Shown one piece after another: positions 13,879-18,558 of a stretch of DNA of 18,558 nt. The position numbers and the translations under genes were made by a program. Every line of letters starts with the position of its first letter. The first letter of the stretch is position 1. The notes beneath the pieces are model-generated. The model did no database searches and was not told the origin of the DNA. It saw only the letters and a list, made by a program, of their open reading frames with translations. This DNA comes from Gammaproteobacteria bacterium (GTDB lineage: Bacteria; Pseudomonadota; Gammaproteobacteria; Enterobacterales; Alteromonadaceae), in NCBI GenBank assembly GCA_027484495.1, contig JAIXSW010000462.1:1-18558 (forward strand), given 5' to 3'.

Positions 13879-14853
13879 CTAACAGGGCTCAATCGCTTTG
13901 ATATGACTACGGACGGCCAGATAGGAACCGACCAGACCCAGACCAATAGCGATCAACATCAGGATGCCAAACTCCTGCAGCGTCAGCACATTTAAACTGA
14001 AGCCGCTCTGATACAGCTGAGTGACATTAGCAATAGCGCCACGTAACCAGAACAACATCAGTTCAATCACCAAAAACGCCAGAAAACCGCCAAATACGCC
14101 GAGCCAAATACCGGTGTACAAAAACGGCCGCTGAATAAAACTGTCAGTGGCACCCACCAGTTTCATCACTTCGATTTCGGCCTTTTTATCCATGATAAGT
14201 AAACGGATGGTATTACCAATCACCAGTAAAGCACCACAGAGCAACAGCGCTGCTATGGTATAGACCACTTGCTGCACCAACGACATAATAGCCGCCAGCC
14301 GCTCCAGCCAGCTGATATCCAGTTTGGCCAACTCGACGAAACGTTCTTGTTGCAGTTTATTCATTAAAGCTTCGGCGGCGGCCGGTTTGCTCTGGCTGGG
14401 AGTTACCAGCAACACATCCGGCAACGGGTTTTGATCTAAAAAGGTGATCGCTTCGCCAAAACCGGACTCCTGCTTAAATTCAGCCATCGCTGCAGTTTTG
14501 TCGATCAACCGCACTTTTCCGACATCACGGTCCCCCTGCAGCAGGGTGACCAGGGTCGCAATGTCGGTCTCAGTGACATCGTTTTTCAGAAACAGGCTGA
14601 TCTCAAAAGACTGATCGTAATTACTGCTGACTTGCTGCAGGTTTTTCACCAGTACATGCAAAGTCGCAGGCAACGTCATACTGACACCCAGCACCGCGAT
14701 AGTGACCAGCGTCCAGACCGGACTGCGCCACAATTCACCGAGGCTCGATACGGCCTGACGCAGATGCGTCACAACCCCCATCATCAGCTTCTGTAATAGA
14801 CCGGGCGCGCTGTCACTGGCGCCGCTGGCGCGGCCGTTAAACAGGATACTCAT
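13879..14853 (-). CDS. ftsX: Cell-division protein FtsX
   Basis: This 324-residue inner-membrane protein matches FtsX (352 aa in E. coli), the membrane partner of the FtsE ATPase. It has a short cytoplasmic N terminus, TM1 at about 47-67, a periplasmic domain of about 125 residues that in E. coli contacts EnvC, and three more helices at about 194-216, 244-268 and 293-314. The family stretches ELWRSPVWTLVTIAVLG, KKAEIEVMKLVGAT and GSYLAVRSHIKAIEP are present. Its ATG overlaps the ftsE stop by four bases (ATGA), indicating coupled translation. It is the last gene of ftsY-ftsE-ftsX. A plain terminator is not seen after it. Confidence 0.95.
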   Translation of the reverse strand: MSILFNGRASGASDSAPGLLQKLMMGVVTHLRQAVSSLGELWRSPVWTLVTIAVLGVSMTLPATLHVLVKNLQQVSSNYDQSFEISLFLKNDVTETDIATLVTLLQGDRDVGKVRLIDKTAAMAEFKQESGFGEAITFLDQNPLPDVLLVTPSQSKPAAAEALMNKLQQERFVELAKLDISWLERLAAIMSLVQQVVYTIAALLLCGALLVIGNTIRLLIMDKKAEIEVMKLVGATDSFIQRPFLYTGIWLGVFGGFLAFLVIELMLFWLRGAIANVTQLYQSGFSLNVLTLQEFGILMLIAIGLGLVGSYLAVRSHIKAIEPC

Positions 14854-15533
14854 AAAGTCTCCTCGTTATGCATCAGGCCATCGTTGATCATTTTGCCGGA
14901 TTTTAGCGTCATCGTGCGATAGCGCATCCTAGCGATCAGGCTTAAGTCGTGGCTGGCAACCAGCACTGAAACACCGGCCTGATTAAAGGCTTCAAACACC
15001 CGCATGATATCTTTGGAAAGATCCGGATCGAGGTTACCGGTCGGTTCGTCCGCCAGCAGCAATGGTGGTTTATTCACGACTGCACGGGCAATGCCAACCC
15101 GTTGCGCTTCACCGCCGGACAAGGTCGCCGGCAAACACCGCGCTTTGTCGAGCAAACCGACCTGATCGAGCGCAGCGTGCACCCGACGCGCCATATCCCG
15201 GCCGGTAAACCCTTCAATCACCAGCGGCAATGCCACGTTATCAAACACAGTGTGATTCATCAGCAGACGGTGATCCTGGAAAATCATGCCGATATCGCGC
15301 CGGACATAAGGAATTTGCCCAGGCTTGATGCCGGACAGGTCGATGCCATTGATGACAACCCGCCCCGTCGATGGCCGTTCGATCAGGCTGATAAGCTTGA
15401 GCATGGTACTTTTGCCGGCGCCGGAGTGACCGGTTAAAAAGGCCATTTCGCCTTTTTGCAGTTCAAAACTCACCCGATCCAAAGCGACAAAACCGCCCGG
15501 ATAGCTTTTGCTTACCTGCTCAAATCGAAGCAT
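14850..15533 (-). CDS. ftsE: Cell-division ATP-binding protein FtsE
   Basis: This 227-residue ABC ATPase (E. coli FtsE 222 aa) energises FtsX conformational change and so the activation of septal murein hydrolysis through EnvC. Motifs: Walker A GHSGAGKST (35-43), Q-loop Gln86, signature LSGGEAQR (138-145), Walker B LLLADEP (158-164), D-loop GNLDP and H-loop His195 (VASHD). The phrase GMIFQDHRLL is typical of FtsE. The start lies two bases after the ftsY stop and the stop overlaps the ftsX start, so all three genes form one tight operon. Confidence 0.97.
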   Translation of the reverse strand: MLRFEQVSKSYPGGFVALDRVSFELQKGEMAFLTGHSGAGKSTMLKLISLIERPSTGRVVINGIDLSGIKPGQIPYVRRDIGMIFQDHRLLMNHTVFDNVALPLVIEGFTGRDMARRVHAALDQVGLLDKARCLPATLSGGEAQRVGIARAVVNKPPLLLADEPTGNLDPDLSKDIMRVFEAFNQAGVSVLVASHDLSLIARMRYRTMTLKSGKMINDGLMHNEETL

Positions 15534-15535
15534 GC

Positions 15536-16846
15536 TCAGAATTCCCTGTTAAACAGCGCGCGGATGAAGTCTCTGCTCTGGAACACCCGTAAATCGTCAA
15601 TGCCTTCGCCTACACCGATATAACGGATTGGCAAACTAAACTGGTCGGCAATCGCGAAGATCACGCCGCCTTTGGCCGTGCCATCGAGTTTGGTCAGCGT
15701 AATGCCGGTCAGCTGTACTGCTTCGTGGAATAATTTGGCCTGACTGAGTGCATTCTGACCGGTGCCGGCGTCCAGCGTCAACATCACTTCATGTGGTGCG
15801 GCACCGTCGATTTTTTTCATCACCCGGACAATTTTCTTCAGCTCTTCCATCAAATGCGCTTTGTTCTGCAGACGTCCGGCGGTGTCGGCGATCAACACGT
15901 CCACTTTGCGTGCTTTGGCGGCCTGGTAGGCATCAAAAATCACCGACGCACTGTCGGCGCCGCTATGCTGGGCAATCACCGGGATCTCGTTACGCTCGCC
16001 CCAGACCTGCAGCTGTTCGACCGCGGCGGCCCGGAACGTGTCGCCCGCCGCCAGCATCACCGATTTGCCCTGTTGCTTAAATTGCTGCGCCAGTTTACCG
16101 ATGGTGGTGGTTTTACCGACACCATTGACGCCAACCATCAGAATGACATAAGGCCCAGTGCTGCTGTCGATTTGCAGCGGTTGTTCCACTTTGTCCAGTA
16201 ACAACGCCATTTCGTCCTGCAGTTTTTCATACAACACTTCGGCATCTTTGAGCTGTCGGCGATTGGCATCAGCGACCAGCTGCTTAATCAGTTTTTGCGT
16301 GGTTTCTACGCCGACGTCGGCCAATAACAGCTGGGTTTCCAGCTCTTCGTACAGCTCGTCGTCGATTTTTTTGCCGAGGAATAAGCTGGCAAGCCCAGCG
16401 CCTAAATTCTGGCTGGTTTTCGCCAGGCCTTGTTTCAGCCGGGCAAAAAAACCTGGTTTTTTCGGGTTGTCGCTGCTGGCGGGCCCGACTGTCGCTGCAG
16501 CAATCACTGGCGCTGGTGCTGCAATCGCCGGTGGCGTCACTTCGATTGCAATTGCAGCCGCAGAGTCTGCGGCGACAATGACCTCAGGCGCAGTGACAGG
16601 CGTCACGACGAGATCAGCGACCACAGCCTGCGTGGCTTGCGGCGCTGATGTTGCCGGATTGTCTGCTACAACCGGGGGTTCTGCCGTCACGGCAATCGTT
16701 GGTTCAGCGCTGGCCGTGTCGGTTTGAATCACTGCAGAGGCCGGGCTGGCCTCGGGCTTGGTATTCGCCACAGCCTCAGGTGTGACCGGGGCCGGATCTT
16801 TTTTGCCAAAACCCAGCCAGGAAAATAGTTTATTCGGTTTAGTCAT
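15536..16846 (-). CDS. ftsY: Signal recognition particle receptor FtsY
   Basis: This 436-residue SRP GTPase docks ribosome-nascent-chain-SRP complexes at the membrane for co-translational insertion. The C-terminal NG domain is complete: the N domain with LLLADVGVETT (about 160-225), G1 GVNGVGKTTT (about 239-248), DTFRAAAVEQL (269-279), G3 DTAGR (321-325), G4 TKLDGTAKGG (385-394) and the closing GVGEGIDDLRVF. A basic amphipathic segment KKPGFFARLKQGLAKT (about 129-144) is the membrane-targeting helix. The first 128 residues are Ala/Pro/Val/Thr-rich with only about 12 acidic residues, unlike the strongly acidic A domain of E. coli FtsY. The start fits the family opening but has no strong ribosome site. 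It heads ftsY-ftsE-ftsX. Confidence 0.96.
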   Translation of the reverse strand: MTKPNKLFSWLGFGKKDPAPVTPEAVANTKPEASPASAVIQTDTASAEPTIAVTAEPPVVADNPATSAPQATQAVVADLVVTPVTAPEVIVAADSAAAIAIEVTPPAIAAPAPVIAAATVGPASSDNPKKPGFFARLKQGLAKTSQNLGAGLASLFLGKKIDDELYEELETQLLLADVGVETTQKLIKQLVADANRRQLKDAEVLYEKLQDEMALLLDKVEQPLQIDSSTGPYVILMVGVNGVGKTTTIGKLAQQFKQQGKSVMLAAGDTFRAAAVEQLQVWGERNEIPVIAQHSGADSASVIFDAYQAAKARKVDVLIADTAGRLQNKAHLMEELKKIVRVMKKIDGAAPHEVMLTLDAGTGQNALSQAKLFHEAVQLTGITLTKLDGTAKGGVIFAIADQFSLPIRYIGVGEGIDDLRVFQSRDFIRALFNREF

Positions 16847-16891
16847 AAGGTTCGCTGTCAGATTGTCGAAACTGCGGTAAAATCGACGCTT

Positions 16892-16900
16892 ATAGTATCA
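16892..16900 (-). promoter_or_regulatory. Candidate extended -10 promoter for ftsYEX
   Basis: TGATACTAT on the minus strand is an extended -10 (TGn plus TACTAT) about 45 bases before the ftsY ATG. No good -35 is seen. On the plus strand TATAGT at 16891-16896 overlaps it and could serve rsmD. Confidence 0.35.
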
Positions 16901-16926
16901 CCTTTATTCTAAGTGCATAAACCCTG

Positions 16927-17559
16927 ATGAAAAGCCGCTCCCCTGCCCCGCAGTCCCGTCCTAAAACCAGCACCACCGCCTCAGCACAACCGGGGGAAGT
17001 CCGTATCATCAGCGGACAGTGGCGCGGCCGCAAACTGCCGGTGCTGGATGTAATGGGATTGAGGCCAACCACCGACCGGGTTAAAGAGACGTTGTTTAAC
17101 TGGCTGATGCAGGATACGCAGGGCCGCTCGGCGCTGGACTGTTTCAGCGGCAGCGGCAGCCTGGCTTTTGAGGCCCTCTCCCGTCATGCCCACAGTGCTT
17201 TATTGCTCGAACGCGACAGCAAGGCCGCTGCCCAGCTGAAACAAAATCTGGCGCGACTGCAGTGCAGCAATGCGGAAGTCCGGCAGACCGATACGATGCA
17301 ATTCCTCGCAGGGCCGGCCATCCAGCAATTTGATTTGGTATTTATTGACCCGCCATTTCGCCAGGGGCTGGCGCTGCCTTGTGCGGCGTTGTTGCAGCAA
17401 GGCTGGCTGAAAACCGATGCGCTGATTTATCTGGAGACAGAAAAAGAGTTGGATATCAGTGGCTTGCCAGAGAGTTGGCGCCTCATCAAAGATAAAATTG
17501 CCGGTCAGCTGGCGTACCGGCTCTTTGTGTATCAACCGGTAGCTGCTGACGCTGCTTAA
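16927..17559 (+). CDS. rsmD: 16S rRNA (guanine-966 N2)-methyltransferase
   Basis: This 210-residue class I methyltransferase matches E. coli RsmD (198 aa), which modifies G966 of 16S rRNA in the 30S subunit using S-adenosylmethionine. After a basic, Ser/Pro-rich N-terminal extension come VRIISGQWRGRKLPV, RPTTDRVKETLFNWL, the cofactor loop LDCFSGSGSLAFEALSR (about 70-86) and the catalytic DPPF (141-144). The tail IAGQLAYRLFVY is also characteristic. No Shine-Dalgarno site is seen before the ATG; the next ATG is within conserved sequence. It is divergent from ftsY, the common gammaproteobacterial arrangement. Confidence 0.96.
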   Translation: MKSRSPAPQSRPKTSTTASAQPGEVRIISGQWRGRKLPVLDVMGLRPTTDRVKETLFNWLMQDTQGRSALDCFSGSGSLAFEALSRHAHSALLLERDSKAAAQLKQNLARLQCSNAEVRQTDTMQFLAGPAIQQFDLVFIDPPFRQGLALPCAALLQQGWLKTDALIYLETEKELDISGLPESWRLIKDKIAGQLAYRLFVYQPVAADAA

Positions 17560-17570
17560 ACGGCCTGCTG

Positions 17571-17587
17571 GCTGAACTCAGTTCAGC
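17571..17587. other. Palindrome at the rsmD/yjaG convergent junction
   Basis: GCTGAACT and AGTTCAGC form a perfect 8-bp inverted repeat around a single C. It includes the yjaG stop codon and starts 12 bases after the rsmD stop. No T-run follows on either strand, so termination would be inefficient. Confidence 0.4.
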
Positions 17588-18180
17588 TCCATACCCAGAT
17601 TGGTCACGCCCTGCTCTTTGACCCAGGCTTTCAGTTGCTGGATCTGTTCGCGGTCAAATGACTGAATAGCGCTACAGATCTCAATTAATTCAGCCAGACA
17701 ATCCATTTCATAAGCCATTAACTCATGGTCACGCACCACTTTTTTCAGTTCCGCTTCAGTGGTGATATCCAGATCGGCCGATTCATGTTCAATCAAGCGG
17801 GCCACTGAAGCCTGAGAGATCTTAGCGACGTTAATAAATTCCATGCTGTCTTGCTCGCGGATGCCATTCAGCATGCTGTCGAGCGCAATCATCGCGTCTA
17901 CTGCCGGATACACACCAAACATGTCAAAGTGGCTCACTTCCGGTGTCACCAATTCCAGTTCGTCCTGCAACCGTTCAAAGTTGATTTTGGCACGGCGCAC
18001 CTGCAACCATTCCCACACCAGATCCAGCGTATGCCGCGGCAATGCCGCATCACCAAAACTACTGACTTCAGCGAACAACTGATAATTGGGCAGCATCCGC
18101 TCTAACAAGACAATGGCAACGGCCGCTTGCTGATAAAAGCTCAGCTCGCGCATCTTCTGGAAATTATTGGCTTTTGACAT
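17578..18180 (-). CDS. yjaG: DUF416 family protein, YjaG-like
   Basis: This 200-residue cytosolic protein belongs to the DUF416 family and resembles E. coli YjaG (196 aa). Shared stretches include ERMLPNYQLF, FGD, LDLVWEWL, KINFERLQDELE, FDMFGVYPAVDAMIALDSM and a final helix ending NLGMEL. It appears all-helical with no signal peptide, membrane segment or catalytic motif. Its function is unknown to me. The ATG at 18180 fits the family start but has only a poor ribosome site; a -10-like TATGAT (minus strand of 18221-18226) lies about 40 bases upstream. It converges on rsmD with 18 bases between stops. Confidence 0.87.
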   Translation of the reverse strand: MSKANNFQKMRELSFYQQAAVAIVLLERMLPNYQLFAEVSSFGDAALPRHTLDLVWEWLQVRRAKINFERLQDELELVTPEVSHFDMFGVYPAVDAMIALDSMLNGIREQDSMEFINVAKISQASVARLIEHESADLDITTEAELKKVVRDHELMAYEMDCLAELIEICSAIQSFDREQIQQLKAWVKEQGVTNLGMELN

Positions 18181-18271
18181 GAATATGGCGTCCGTAACAG
18201 GCTATGCAGCAATGCCGGCCATCATACACAAAGCACAGCGGCACGGCCAGTTTGACCGGTGGTATGACCGG

Positions 18272-18558
18272 CTAACTGTTTGACTGCTGCACCAGCTGTT
18301 TTTGCGCGTAATCAAACTTCAGGCGGAATTCAGTAGCCTGCTGTTGCAGCGATTGGATCTGTTCCTGCGCTTCCGCTTGCTGCGCCTGTAATTGCTGCCG
18401 GAGCTGGCGAATTGTCTCGCGCGACTGCTCCGCCTCGGCCTGCTGACGTTCTTCGATACTCTCAACGCGGGCCTGAGCACGGAACAACTGACTTTCCAGT
18501 TTATGCTGCTGTTGCAGCCACGCCTGCTGTTGCTGTTGGAGTGTGGTTAGTTCAGTCA
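18272..18558 (-). CDS. Gln-rich coiled-coil protein, C-terminal part (start outside window)
   Basis: The frame is open from the right edge at 18558 down to a TAG at 18272-18274, giving about 95 residues, all of a C-terminal region. The composition is rich in Gln, Glu, Ala and Arg with heptad-like hydrophobic spacing (for example IRQLRQQLQAQQAEAQEQI), which indicates a long coiled coil. It ends KQLVQQSNS. An internal TTG at 18487 is not a likely start because the frame is open further upstream. No family can be named from this part. It lies upstream of yjaG on the same strand with 91 bases between. Confidence 0.6.
   Translation of the reverse strand, partial: TELTTLQQQQQAWLQQQHKLESQLFRAQARVESIEERQQAEAEQSRETIRQLRQQLQAQQAEAQEQIQSLQQQATEFRLKFDYAQKQLVQQSNS

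Noticed and set aside
16158..16727. Long open frame opposite the ftsY A domain
   Set aside because: It is a mirror of the Ala/Pro-rich FtsY linker with an Ser/Cys/Ala-biased product and no family features; ftsY on the other strand is certain.
18253..18271. Two TGACCGG copies 12 bases apart after the coiled-coil gene
   Set aside because: Only seven bases long and two copies, so it may be chance.
1..18558. Mobile elements, CRISPR arrays, tRNA or rRNA genes, defence systems
   Set aside because: No transposase, integrase, repeat-spacer pattern, RNA gene signature or defence gene was seen; the genes are conserved chromosomal ones.

Overview
The window is ordinary chromosome of a gammaproteobacterium. 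Almost every gene has a close Escherichia coli counterpart and several blocks keep the E. coli order, but two cyclic-di-GMP-type genes interrupt that order. The Gln-rich proteins and gene mix make me guess an Alteromonadales/Chromatiales-type organism such as Rheinheimera or Alishewanella. That is a guess; no marker here proves it. I see no rRNA, tRNA, CRISPR array, insertion sequence or phage gene.

Layout. (1) 1-3125: the 3' part of a CpxA-type sensor kinase, then pldB (lysophospholipase L2) from a TTG start. Convergent to these are fieF (metal efflux) and trmL (tRNA wobble methylation), transcribed as trmL-fieF. (2) 3270-5027: a membrane-anchored GGDEF-EAL protein in which both catalytic motifs are lost. 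(3) 5042-7265, minus strand: yibN-grxC-secB-gpsA, divergent from (4) gpmI-envC-yibQ (7491-11316). Together these match the E. coli gpsA/envC region. (5) 11317-11514: a hairpin-rich spacer ending in a strong bidirectional terminator. (6) rpoH (minus strand, 11515-12369) with a striking control region, divergent from an EAL-HDOD gene (12641-13864). (7) The ftsY-ftsE-ftsX operon (minus strand, 16846 down to 13879), divergent from rsmD. (8) A yjaG/DUF416 gene, and the 3' end of a coiled-coil gene that runs off the right edge.

How the genes relate. FtsEX is the ABC-type complex that in E. coli controls EnvC, the activator of the septal amidases AmiA and AmiB, and both halves of that system lie within about 7 kb here. 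SecB and FtsY serve the two main protein-export routes. RpoH drives the heat-shock regulon; yibN, grxC and gpmI are housekeeping genes.

The most notable signal is upstream of rpoH. A perfect CIRCE operator (TTAGCACTC-N9-GAGTGCTAA, 12407-12433), the binding site of the HrcA repressor, sits on top of a good sigma-E-type promoter (GGAACTG-N16-TCAAA, minus strand, 12443-12416). This suggests that the heat-shock sigma factor is itself under HrcA repression and envelope-stress activation. Other points of interest are the doubly degenerate GGDEF-EAL protein, the repeat and hairpin cluster before the rpoH/yibQ terminator, and the insertion of an EAL-HDOD gene between ftsX and rpoH.
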